Origin: Planctomycetota bacterium
Lineage (GTDB): Bacteria; Planctomycetota; UBA11346
Direction of reading: 5' to 3'
DNA length: 5,700 nucleotides
NCBI GenBank assembly: GCA_024641365.1
Contig: JAHEDF010000279.1
Coordinates: 1-5,700 of the forward strand
In this document: one piece after another, positions 1-5,700 of the stretch
Position numbering within the stretch: position 1 is the stretch's first letter
How the letters are laid out: each line of letters opens with the position of its first letter
Notes under the pieces: model-generated
Databases searched by the model: none
The model's input: the letters and a program-made list of their open reading frames with translations, nothing else
Told to the model about the DNA's origin: nothing
Made by a program: the position numbers and the translations under genes

Positions 1-802
1 CGGCGGTCCCTTCAACACGCCAATTAATATAAATATCATCGGCAGCGCCTTCTCGTGCTGGACCAGCCCAGACATCGTCACAGGCCATGGCGCGAAAACC
101 ATTTTCATATTCTAAAATATATAAACAAACACCGTCACTATGCGGGAAGGTCGTGCGTGGATCAGTTCGCGTGCTAGCGAATACGCGCACGGGATCTCCA
201 AATAAATAACGAAAACAATCGAGGTGATGAATACTCATGGTACGGAGCGTGCACCAACCAAGGTCTTTTTGCCACGGCATCCAATGCGGTATAGCACGCA
301 TATCTATGGTGGCCAAAACGGGATCGCCAAAGGTGTTATTGTCTATTAAATGTTTACAGGCGCGAATTGATTGATCGTAGCGCATGTTTTGATTAACGCA
401 TAAGACCTTGCCGGCATCATGGCATAAGCGAACCATTTTTTTAGCTTCCTGATAATTAACCGCCATTGGTTTTTGTACCAAGATACCTGTAATGTGTGGT
501 TGTTTTACCGCAGCGTTTACAATAGCAATTTGTTGGTCAGGAGGGACGGCAATATCTATAACGGAAATTTTTGGGTTACTTAAAACATCTTCATAATTAT
601 CGAAAGCATGCGGTATCTGATGGCGCTCAGCGACTGCTTGTGCACGCGATAAGGTGCGCGATGCGATAGCAAGCGGTTGTAGACCATTATTGCGGTATGC
701 GACTAATTGACAGTCGGCCATAATAAAACCAGCACCGATACAACCTATGCCAACATTTTTATTGGCGGGTAACGATATGGGAATGGGCAGATCAATCGTC
801 AT
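1..802 (-). CDS. Gfo/Idh/MocA family NAD(P)-dependent oxidoreductase (3' end outside window)
   Basis: Reading from 802 leftwards gives 267 uninterrupted codons that run off the window edge. The N-terminal Rossmann fold shows the nucleotide-binding loop [11 protein letters not shown] at residues 18-28, followed by ASRT (47-50) and DIAVPP (83-88). The family's EKP motif appears as QKP at 110-112, keeping the Lys-Pro. Further family signatures are NQNMRYDQ (137-144) and [15 protein letters not shown] (190-204), which carries the usual catalytic-region His and Asp. The family oxidises or reduces sugars, inositols and related polyols with NAD(P) in the cytoplasm; the substrate here cannot be read from sequence. 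The ATG at 802 is the first start after an in-frame TAG (815-817), and later Met codons would cut the Rossmann fold. The Shine-Dalgarno is weak. It lies 38 bp after phyH with no terminator between, so the two are probably co-transcribed. About 70-100 C-terminal residues are probably missing. Family certain, substrate unknown. Confidence 0.93.
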   Translation of the reverse strand, partial: MTIDLPIPISLPANKNVGIGCIGAGFIMADCQLVAYRNNGLQPLAIASRTLSRAQAVAERHQIPHAFDNYEDVLSNPKISVIDIAVPPDQQIAIVNAAVKQPHITGILVQKPMAVNYQEAKKMVRLCHDAGKVLCVNQNMRYDQSIRACKHLIDNNTFGDPVLATIDMRAIPHWMPWQKDLGWCTLRTMSIHHLDCFRYLFGDPVRVFASTRTDPRTTFPHSDGVCLYILEYENGFRAMACDDVWAGPAREGAADDIYINWRVEGTA

Positions 803-840
803 TAAGAGTCTTTGCTAAATAAAGGAATTACATTAAAATC

Positions 841-1665
841 TTAGGTGATCGTTTGATGCTTATTTTCATCATCATGGGCAAGCCACGCAACGTGATCGCC
901 ATCGGTAAAACGTTTCATCCCCACAATCTTTAAGGAATCGTCGCTCACTTTACTTAGTGGCGTATAGCAGGGATGGTGATGATGTTTGTATGGATTATTG
1001 TGCCGACTATTATAGCAGCACACCATGGCCCAGCGGGGGTTCTCTGATTTATTTTGATCACTACGGTGCAAGGTGTTGCTGTGAAAAAATACGGCATCGC
1101 CAGGGTCTAATTCAACATAAACCAATTCTAATACTTTAAGAATTTCTTGTATACGTTCTGGATTCGCGCCGGTTTGGTCACCCGTTAATTGATGTTCAAT
1201 GCGACCGAGCTTATGCGATTTTTTGATCACCTGTAAGCAGCCATTTTCTTTGGTTGCTTTATCAACGGCAATCATAACCGAAGCCATATCTGGAAATAAA
1301 ATGCCGTTATTGTACCAATACCCATAATCTTGATGCCATGCCCAGGCGCCACCTACCTTGGGATCCTTCAGAATCATTTTTGAGTGGTAGTGATAAACCT
1401 CATCATTTAAGAGCGATTCCATGGTATCAACAATACGATGGCAGCGAGCGAAATGCCCATACAGACCTTCTCCAGGATGATTCCATAATGACAGGCGTAT
1501 ATTACCGCCTTCACCATCGGCACGTCCAAATGCATGGTCATCGAGTACTTTATCTGCCTTTGCGGTTTTTCTTAGTAGGTCGATTTCTTCGCTATCAAAC
1601 AAATTTCTTATAATCAGAAAACCATCGTCTTGAAACGATGCAATTTGTTGCGCGGTCAGTTGCAT
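841..1665 (-). CDS. PhyH (phytanoyl-CoA dioxygenase) family Fe(II)/2-oxoglutarate oxygenase
   Basis: Predicted 274-aa cytoplasmic enzyme of the PhyH superfamily, which hydroxylates small organic substrates using Fe(II), O2 and usually 2-oxoglutarate. The N-terminus has the classic opening in which a helix is followed by DDGFLIIRNLFDSEEI. The iron facial triad is visible as HQD (His111 and Asp113 in WAWHQDYGYW) and His200 in SNTLHRSDQN, with Arg211 (ENPRW) as the probable 2-oxoglutarate carboxylate ligand. A HHHH run near residue 229 follows the core. The start is placed at 1665 because AAAGGAG ends exactly 6 nt upstream. The in-frame ATG at 1683 would put that ribosome site inside the coding region and add six residues. 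The length fits bacterial family members. It is the first gene of a probable two-gene operon with the Gfo/Idh oxidoreductase, which suggests sequential oxidation steps on one metabolite. It is not necessarily a phytanoyl-CoA enzyme, since many bacterial homologues act on other substrates. Confidence 0.93.
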   Translation of the reverse strand: MQLTAQQIASFQDDGFLIIRNLFDSEEIDLLRKTAKADKVLDDHAFGRADGEGGNIRLSLWNHPGEGLYGHFARCHRIVDTMESLLNDEVYHYHSKMILKDPKVGGAWAWHQDYGYWYNNGILFPDMASVMIAVDKATKENGCLQVIKKSHKLGRIEHQLTGDQTGANPERIQEILKVLELVYVELDPGDAVFFHSNTLHRSDQNKSENPRWAMVCCYNSRHNNPYKHHHHPCYTPLSKVSDDSLKIVGMKRFTDGDHVAWLAHDDENKHQTIT

Positions 1666-1671
1666 AAAACG

Positions 1672-1678
1672 CTCCTTT
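1672..1678 (-). promoter_or_regulatory. Strong Shine-Dalgarno of the PhyH gene
   Basis: Minus-strand AAAGGAG lies 6 nt before the ATG at 1665 and decides between two in-frame starts. An ATG at 1683 lies upstream of this site and has no comparable ribosome site at proper spacing within view. Confidence 0.85.
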
Positions 1679-1685
1679 AGCATGC

Positions 1686-1722
1686 CCAGAGATGGCCTTT
1701 TCGCGTGCCGTTATATCTCTGG
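1686..1722 (-). promoter_or_regulatory. 8-bp inverted repeat in the PhyH leader (candidate operator or leader hairpin)
   Basis: CCAGAGAT (1686-1693) and ATCTCTGG (1715-1722) are perfect inverted copies with 21 nt between them. They sit just upstream of the PhyH Shine-Dalgarno. The arrangement could be a dimeric repressor site or an RNA stem in the 5' leader. No U-tract follows on the minus strand, so it does not look like a terminator. I found no convincing -35/-10 pair in 1684-1800. The function is inferred only from position and symmetry. Confidence 0.4.
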
Positions 1723-1806
1723 ACAGGTTGCTAGTTTACCAGCGTTTTTAGCTTTTTCTTGTATGGACTAGGCGCAATTTTGTAGATTCTCCGCATGACG
1801 ATCAAC

Positions 1807-1838
1807 GCTCCGTTCATTGACCAAGCGAATGACGGAGC
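1807..1838 (-). terminator. Stem-loop downstream of the outer-membrane protein gene
   Basis: GCTCCGT (1807-1813) and CATT (1815-1818) pair with AATG (1828-1831) and ACGGAGC (1832-1838), giving an 11-bp stem with one bulged T and a 9-nt loop. It starts 17 nt after the stop codon at 1856, a normal terminator position. No U-tract follows on the minus strand, so it may instead be a 3'-end-stabilising hairpin or a repetitive palindrome. Copies of TCCGCATG (1790-1797 and 1840-1847) flank it as direct repeats. Confidence 0.45.
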
Positions 1839-1855
1839 TTCCGCATGCAGTTCTA

Positions 1856-2644
1856 TTAAAATTCGTAGGAAACTAACAAGCGCATTTGGAAGCGCTCATG
1901 GTCGTTTAACTCTAAATCGGTCCCCGGGCTGCTGGTGCCTAATGCGGTCACTTGCCATTGCGCGCATAAAACAAACGCCAAGCGTTTTATTTCACAAGCA
2001 ATGTTAGGCCCAACATACAAAGCGCCGCGTGTTGGACTATGCTCAGATTTTTTATGGCTGGTTCGCGCTTCTATCCCAAGCGACATTTCTTCGACAATTT
2101 CAAATGATACACCAAATTGGTTCTCGAATACATGGGCGTAATCAATTTCGTTTATTTCTTCTTCTATCTCAAGTTCATAGACTGCATTATAGGCAATGAT
2201 GACATCATCATCAATTTTTGTGTCTATGATAAATTTTGTTTCAAATTCACTTTCTTCACTGCCAGTTCCCACTTCACCATACAACGTGGTACCAAAAAGG
2301 TTCTCATCGCGATTGGTCAGTAAATATTTAAGCTCTGCAGAAACACCTTTTAATTGGGTCTCAGTTTGCAATTGGCCAGACCCATTATCGACAGTGACAC
2401 TGGAATAATTGATATAGAGCGCACTTTGTAAGCGTTCGGTTAACCCATATTCTATTTCTAAGGTATTGTCTAATCGACGGTAGAACTGTTGTCGTCCACG
2501 GTAATAGGTGGTGCTCACTTCAAGTTCCAATTCATCGGCTGCGGCAACGGGGCTTTCCTGAATATACGCAAAGCGGATTTCGCTCTCAGCAGATAGGAGC
2601 GGTAAAGCTGACGTGGATAAGAGAAGACAAAGAATGCGTTGCAT
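1856..2644 (-). CDS. Putative outer-membrane beta-barrel protein, function unknown
   Basis: 262-aa exported protein. Residues 1-19 form a signal peptide (MQRILCLLLS followed by a hydrophobic stretch) with probable cleavage after LLSA. The mature part is built of alternating polar/hydrophobic stretches typical of amphipathic beta-strands, for example TLEIEYGLTERLQSALYINY (61-80) and the last strand RFQMRLLVSYEF. The protein ends in Phe, the outer-membrane barrel assembly signature. Acidic turns (EEEINEID, ESEFE, IDDD) are frequent, so the protein is rich in Glu/Asp. It resembles small barrels annotated as MetA-pathway phenol-degradation or transporter-like outer-membrane proteins, but I recognise no specific family motif. 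The Shine-Dalgarno is modest (GAAAGAG, 4 nt before the ATG). A MITE-like palindrome begins about 30 bp upstream, so the promoter must lie within or beyond that element. Export and barrel fold are likely; the physiological role is unknown. Confidence 0.75.
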   Translation of the reverse strand: MQRILCLLLSTSALPLLSAESEIRFAYIQESPVAAADELELEVSTTYYRGRQQFYRRLDNTLEIEYGLTERLQSALYINYSSVTVDNGSGQLQTETQLKGVSAELKYLLTNRDENLFGTTLYGEVGTGSEESEFETKFIIDTKIDDDVIIAYNAVYELEIEEEINEIDYAHVFENQFGVSFEIVEEMSLGIEARTSHKKSEHSPTRGALYVGPNIACEIKRLAFVLCAQWQVTALGTSSPGTDLELNDHERFQMRLLVSYEF

Positions 2645-2674
2645 AAGGCTCTTTCGTTTTTCTAGGATTTTCTA

Positions 2675-2835
2675 GAACTCATCTCAAAAATACTGATGTC
2701 GGTCAACTCGGTCTCGGTAGGCCTCACCGTCGTTGACAAAACCTCGAAATAGCTCTGCTATTCCTTCGGTTTTTCGCCTAGGTGGATACGCCCGATCCGC
2801 TTCGTTGCTCTCGCCATTATTTTGGGGATGAGTTC
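2675..2835. mobile_element. 161-bp MITE-like imperfect palindrome
   Basis: The ends are GAACTCATCTCAAAAATA (2675-2692) and, inverted, GAACTCATCCCCAAAATA (2818-2835), matching at 16 of 18 positions. The midpoint between the ends is 2755. This is also the centre of an internal hairpin, AATAGC-TCT-GCTATT, extended outward by AAAACC/GGTTTT, so the whole element is symmetric about one point. No open reading frame lies inside. Short size, terminal inverted repeats, fold-back symmetry and no coding capacity are the marks of a non-autonomous MITE mobilised by a transposase elsewhere. No clear target-site duplication is visible (CTA on the left, CTT on the right). The parent insertion-sequence family is not identified. 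Confidence 0.65.
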
Positions 2836-3133
2836 CTTGGAAGAATTTCCCGTTAGAACCATTATTGGCCTGATTGATTTATAAACCTTCGACAGTCCAA
2901 AAATAATCAGTGCAATACAATTAAACCTGTCGTTCTCATTGACAGGTCAGATCACTCATGTGCATTAATCGTACAGATTATATTTATGGTCCTACATCCA
3001 AAACTATGGCAAAAAATTCAAGTGCTACTAAGCATGTGAATTGCAGACTCGTGTGAAAATCGCATATGATAAGACACTCATTAATAAAATGGGAAAAGAC
3101 ATTTTAGGAATATTTTACGAACAGAGTGTCTCA
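2836..3133. other. Non-coding stretch between two repeat elements
   Basis: No convincing coding frame, tRNA or promoter is seen. The stretch is AT-rich and holds two small inverted repeats. ACCTGTC (2925-2931) and GACAGGT (2941-2947) form a 7-bp stem around a 9-nt loop. AGACACTC (3072-3079) and GAGTGTCT (3124-3131) form 8-bp arms 44 nt apart. The second arm abuts the outer end of the nested repeat that follows. Nothing here suggests a degraded gene that I can name. Confidence 0.5.
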
Positions 3134-3473
3134 ATGCTATTCGGCTAAGAAGCGCTTTCCCTGCATAAAATAGGATAAATTGAAGCCATTCAACACAGAG
3201 GACACAGAGGACACAGAGATGTAAAAATGGTTATGATGAGTTAAAAATCAAGGACATCGAATAGTTTATTGCCGATCAAAAGAATTTTATTTCTAAGTCG
3301 AAAAACGGTTATTTACATCAGTGAGTGCCAAATTAATGTTTTCCCCTCTGTGTTCTCCGTGTCCTCTGTGTTGAATGCCTTCCGAGAAATCCCGTCTGCG
3401 CTAAAGCCTGCGAGCGGAGTTTATAAAATGATGGAATAGTCTGGATTATACGTTTTTATTAGCCGAATAGCAT
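3134..3473. repeat. 340-bp nested inverted repeat with CACAGAG-type inner arms
   Basis: Outer arms are a perfect 15-bp inverted repeat, ATGCTATTCGGCTAA at 3134-3148 and its complement at 3459-3473. Inner arms are 32 bp (3187-3218 and 3346-3377) with only two mismatches. Each begins CATTCAACACAGAGG from its outer side and consists of about three 9-bp ACACAGAGG units. A third inverted pair, GATGTAAA (3218-3225) and TTTACATC (3312-3319), continues the stem inward. Spacers between outer and inner arms are 38 and 81 bp and do not resemble each other. The inner arms resemble a repeat of the (G)ACACAGAG type that I recall from intergenic regions of many environmental bacteria. GTGTCTC occurs in direct orientation just outside both ends (3126-3132 and 3479-3485), a possible but imprecise duplication. 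No coding capacity. Confidence 0.75.
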
Positions 3474-3501
3474 AGAGCGTGTCTCGGTATAATAATAGAT
3501 T

Positions 3502-3542
3502 CAACAAAATAGCCCGGTCTATTTGACCGGGCTATTTTGTTG
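3502..3542 (-). terminator. Rho-independent terminator of the S8 protease gene
   Basis: CAACAAAATAGCCCGGTC (3502-3519) pairs perfectly over 18 bp with 3525-3542 around the loop TATTT. The GC core is flanked by A/T tracts on both sides, so it can work in either direction. It begins 17 bp past the protease stop codon. On the minus strand the right-hand arm ends in TATTTTGTTG. Confidence 0.88.
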
Positions 3543-3559
3543 GCAAGTTATTAAATTAA

Positions 3560-4834
3560 TTAACCAGGACCTTCCAGGTTGCTGACAGGCGTTGCGTCTA
3601 CTAATGGTTCTGCAAACGCATCCTTATCCCCAGTAAATCCAGATGCATGCGCTTGCGGGATGGCATTTTCGATGAGGTAGACTTTTACTGATTGCACCCA
3701 CTCACCATTTGGCGTTCCCGTTGGCGGCACAGTGTTAACTGCTAATGCACAAACCCCAGCAACATGCGGTGATGCCATGCTCGTTCCACTCAAACTCGCA
3801 TAACTCGTTAAATAGGTTGATAAAATTGAGACCCCAGGTGCAGCAATATCAACAACACTGCCATAATTACTAAAGGAAGCTAACGTGTCATCAGCACCAT
3901 AATTGGTTGATCCACCAGCTGCTCCAGGTATTCCGTCAGAATCAGCGATGGCACTAACCGCGATCACATTTGCAAAACTCGCAGGCTGCGAGGTGCCCGC
4001 ATCAACGACAACAATAATCCCTGCCGCATATGCTCTATTTACGGCATCTTCAAAACTTGCGTTGTATCCTGAACCACCAAGGCTCATATTAAGGACACGG
4101 ATATTTGCGTTACTATCAGCGTTCGCACTTATGCACCAATCAATGCCAGCGATGATTCCGCTCAGTGATCCGGAACCTTGGCTATTAAGTACTTTTACGG
4201 CATAGAGCGGAATTCCTGGAGCAACACCAATAACGCCTTCATCATTATCACGGGCACCAATCGTTCCAGCGACATGACCGCCATGACCATTATCATCATT
4301 CCATGATTTGCTGCCGCGTACAAATGTCGCACCACCAACGACATTTAAATCCGGATGTGATTTGGGGATTCCGGTATCAACGACGGCGACAGCAACGCCG
4401 GCAGGTGCAACACCATTAATGGCATTTATGCGCATAATGCCATTTGGAATTTCTTGTGGTGGAGGAGGAGGGGTACTGCCGCCACCACCGCCTGGTTTAC
4501 TTGGTTTACCATCACCGCCAGGCTTTCCATTGGGTACAATGCGCTCAATTTGCGTTGGCGGTAAACTTAAAATAATATCGGGTTCAATGCGTTGGATGCG
4601 TGGGTCCGCGCGTAACGCATCGACATCTTTTTGCTGTAAGCGCGCTGAAAAACCATGAAGCGCACGCTTGTATTGGTGTTCAGCAGAAACGCCGCGCTGT
4701 TTGGCTAGCTCCGCAGTGAGTGCGCCAACGTCTGTGCCTGGTTTACAAACAACAATAAAATCAGCTGGTTCAGCCGCAAAAACTCCAAGGGACAACATCA
4801 ATAAGGTAGAACAACGCCAAATGGTGGACGGCAT
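3560..4834 (-). CDS. Secreted subtilisin-like serine protease (peptidase S8) with I9 propeptide
   Basis: 424-aa preproprotein. Residues 1-20 are a signal peptide ending FA-AEP. Residues 25-90 match the inhibitor I9 propeptide, from DFIVVCKPGTD through HGFSARLQ to IQRIEPDIIL. A low-complexity Gly/Pro/Lys linker covers about 102-127 (GGGGG then PPPPP). The catalytic domain carries all three triad residues: Asp153 (VAVVDTGI), His184 (NGHGGHVAG, with Gly in place of the usual Thr) and Ser352 (LSGTSMASPHVAG). The conserved LNMSLGG is at 248-254. The usual AAGN block with the oxyanion-hole Asn is replaced by VVVDAGTSQPASFANV (275-290), which appears several residues short. Whether catalysis is reduced is therefore open. 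The C-terminal tail has no PPC or P domain and ends near the S8 core. The start is supported by AGGAG 5 nt upstream. It is probably monocistronic, with its own terminator. The expected role is extracellular or periplasmic protein degradation. Confidence 0.95.
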   Translation of the reverse strand: MPSTIWRCSTLLMLSLGVFAAEPADFIVVCKPGTDVGALTAELAKQRGVSAEHQYKRALHGFSARLQQKDVDALRADPRIQRIEPDIILSLPPTQIERIVPNGKPGGDGKPSKPGGGGGSTPPPPPQEIPNGIMRINAINGVAPAGVAVAVVDTGIPKSHPDLNVVGGATFVRGSKSWNDDNGHGGHVAGTIGARDNDEGVIGVAPGIPLYAVKVLNSQGSGSLSGIIAGIDWCISANADSNANIRVLNMSLGGSGYNASFEDAVNRAYAAGIIVVVDAGTSQPASFANVIAVSAIADSDGIPGAAGGSTNYGADDTLASFSNYGSVVDIAAPGVSILSTYLTSYASLSGTSMASPHVAGVCALAVNTVPPTGTPNGEWVQSVKVYLIENAIPQAHASGFTGDKDAFAEPLVDATPVSNLEGPG

Positions 4835-4839
4835 GGGGG

Positions 4840-4844
4840 CTCCT
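4840..4844 (-). promoter_or_regulatory. Shine-Dalgarno of the S8 protease gene
   Basis: Minus-strand AGGAG lies 5 nt (five C) before the ATG at 4834 and supports this start, which also gives a proper signal peptide. Confidence 0.8.
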
Positions 4845-4976
4845 GGCTGCGTAATATGATAGGTGTGAGAAGTGGCCGCTTCCTAGAGCCTGAAACTAGC
4901 GGGTCAATCATTATTTAGGCAATTTGCATGATGTTGCTCATATGCGAATGATAACACGTGCTCATTAATCAAAATT

Positions 4977-5002
4977 ACAAGCGAGATTTTAAAACAAGCG
5001 AG
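4977..5002. repeat. Two direct copies of ACAAGCGAG upstream of the protease gene
   Basis: ACAAGCGAG occurs at 4977-4985 and again at 4994-5002, a 17-bp period, about 150 bp upstream of the protease start. Tandem sites of this kind can be activator-binding sites, but chance is not excluded. No convincing promoter hexamers were found between here and the gene. Confidence 0.3.
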
Positions 5003-5020
5003 CAGTTATGAGCGGAAAAT

Positions 5021-5045
5021 AAGAACAGGACTCTCCCTGTCTTTT
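5021..5045 (-). terminator. Candidate terminator of the FG-GAP/VCBS gene
   Basis: On the minus strand, AAGACAGG pairs with CCTGTTCTT (one bulged base) around GAGAGT, and ATTTTCC follows. It lies about 80 bp past the stop codon at 5127. The stem is short and the T-run is modest, so the call is moderate. Confidence 0.5.
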
Positions 5046-5126
5046 ACCGGCCACAATAAAAATAAATTGGTATACATACAAATTACCTCAGCCATTTAAA
5101 AAAGGTTAATTATATGTGGATTGTAA

Positions 5127-5700
5127 TTATTTTTGTTTAAGCGGATTTTCATACCACACCACATTACGACTTGTGTGACCACCAATTAAAATATCCAAAT
5201 CGCCATCATTGTCTAAATCGACCAAGCGAATGTCGTAAGCGCATTGATTTATATCTATAACATGTTTGGTGAATTTTCCCGAGCCATCATTTTCATACCA
5301 GGCAGCTTGTTGGTTCAAATAAGAACTGCAGGTTGCGAAATCTAAATCGCCATCGCCATCTAAATCGGCAGCAGCGAGACAATGTGGGGTTTTAATGGAG
5401 GGATCAATTTCAATGCGTTCGAATGTCGGTCCTTTAAACCACAAGACACCATCAGTATGTCCACGGCTACCAAGAAAATCCAAATGGCCATCACCATTGA
5501 GATCAACGATCAGAATATTTGTTGCTCCCTTATCTTTATCTGAAAGGACATGCTTTTTCCATGCCGTGGTTGGATCTGTTGGTTGTTCCCACCATGCAAA
5601 CCAACCGCCTTCTGGAGCAGCACAGGCAATATCCCCACGCCCATCTTTATTAATGTCGCCAAAGCCCATATAATGATTGCGGCCGGGCGCATCACCATTC
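5127..5700 (-). CDS. FG-GAP/VCBS repeat protein, C-terminal part (5' end outside window)
   Basis: The frame is open from the right window edge to TAA at 5127, giving 191 codons. The Met codon at 5669 is internal, because the reading frame continues upstream as NGDAPGRNHYMGFGD. Four calcium-binding loops of the DxNxDGxxD type recur about every 45-50 residues: DINKDGRGD, DLNGDGHLD, DLDGDGDLD and DLDNDGDLD. Between them are aromatic blades such as GWFAWWEQP, GVLWFKGP, AAWYENDGSG and NVVWYENP. This is the pattern of FG-GAP/VCBS beta-propellers, usually secreted proteins that bind Ca2+ and act in adhesion, carbohydrate binding or as domains of lyase-like enzymes. The protein ends 9 residues after the last blade motif (VVWYENPLKQK), so the propeller is C-terminal. 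The N-terminal domain, signal peptide and any catalytic part are not visible. A relation to aldos-2-ulose dehydratase-type propellers is possible but not shown. Confidence 0.87.
   Translation of the reverse strand, partial: NGDAPGRNHYMGFGDINKDGRGDIACAAPEGGWFAWWEQPTDPTTAWKKHVLSDKDKGATNILIVDLNGDGHLDFLGSRGHTDGVLWFKGPTFERIEIDPSIKTPHCLAAADLDGDGDLDFATCSSYLNQQAAWYENDGSGKFTKHVIDINQCAYDIRLVDLDNDGDLDILIGGHTSRNVVWYENPLKQK

Noticed and set aside
1338..1613. Plus-strand open frame of 91 codons
   Set aside because: It lies entirely antisense to the PhyH gene, and its composition is not protein-like.
1666..1683. ATG at 1683 as the PhyH start
   Set aside because: The strong AAAGGAG site lies inside that extension and serves the ATG at 1665. 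The six extra residues have no family support.
3187..3377. CRISPR-like array suggested by repeated ACACAGAGG units
   Set aside because: The units are directly abutting 9-mers with no spacers, and the two clusters are inverted relative to each other. This is a tandem-unit inverted repeat, not a CRISPR array.
4308..4658. Plus-strand open frame of 116 codons with poly-Gly and poly-Pro runs
   Set aside because: It is the antisense shadow of the protease, and its low complexity simply mirrors the Gly/Pro linker. It has no ribosome site and no family resemblance.
4860..4975. Sigma70 promoter for the protease gene from TATCAT- or AATAAT-like hexamers
   Set aside because: No -35 element lies at acceptable spacing (the nearest TTGATT/TATCAT pair is 13 bp apart).
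5127..5669. Treating the Met at 5669 as the start of a complete 180-aa protein
   Set aside because: The same frame continues to the window edge without a stop and in VCBS-like sequence, so the gene is truncated by the window.
5510..5698. Minus-strand open frame of 62 codons overlapping the VCBS gene
   Set aside because: It is an alternative frame of a well-supported repeat protein whose own frame has the conserved DxNxDGxxD loops.

Overview
All five recognisable genes lie on the minus strand: a Gfo/Idh/MocA oxidoreductase (runs off the left edge), a PhyH-type non-haem iron dioxygenase, a small outer-membrane beta-barrel protein, a secreted subtilisin-like protease, and an FG-GAP/VCBS repeat protein (runs off the right edge). 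The window looks like a Gram-negative bacterial chromosome of moderate-to-low GC. Two exported proteins have signal peptides, one of them ends in the C-terminal aromatic residue typical of outer-membrane barrels, and there are clear Shine-Dalgarno sites. Gene content of this kind (PhyH next to Gfo/Idh, FG-GAP proteins, S8 proteases) is common in aquatic Gammaproteobacteria and in Planctomycetes/Verrucomicrobia. The sequence alone does not settle the lineage.

Layout from right to left, in the direction of transcription. At 5700-5127 is the C-terminal part of a calcium-binding propeller-type repeat protein, followed by a candidate terminator near 5021-5045. At 4834-3560 is an S8 protease with signal peptide, I9 propeptide, a Gly/Pro-rich linker and a catalytic domain, closed by a perfect 18-bp stem terminator at 3502-3542. 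Then comes about 900 bp without genes but rich in repeats. It holds a nested inverted-repeat structure (3134-3473) whose inner arms are made of 9-bp ACACAGAGG units, and a 161-bp MITE-like imperfect palindrome (2675-2835) that ends about 30 bp from the start codon of the outer-membrane protein gene (2644-1856). After a hairpin and a 190-bp gap comes the two-gene unit phyH (1665-841) and gfo/idh (802 to beyond 1), separated by 38 bp with no terminator.

The PhyH/Gfo-Idh pair probably acts in one cytoplasmic small-molecule oxidation pathway whose substrate is unknown. The other genes appear to be separate transcription units. I see no CRISPR array, tRNA, rRNA, transposase or recognisable defence system. 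The points most worth a second look are the two non-coding inverted-repeat elements, the absence of the oxyanion-hole Asn motif in the protease, and the QKP variant of the oxidoreductase EKP motif.
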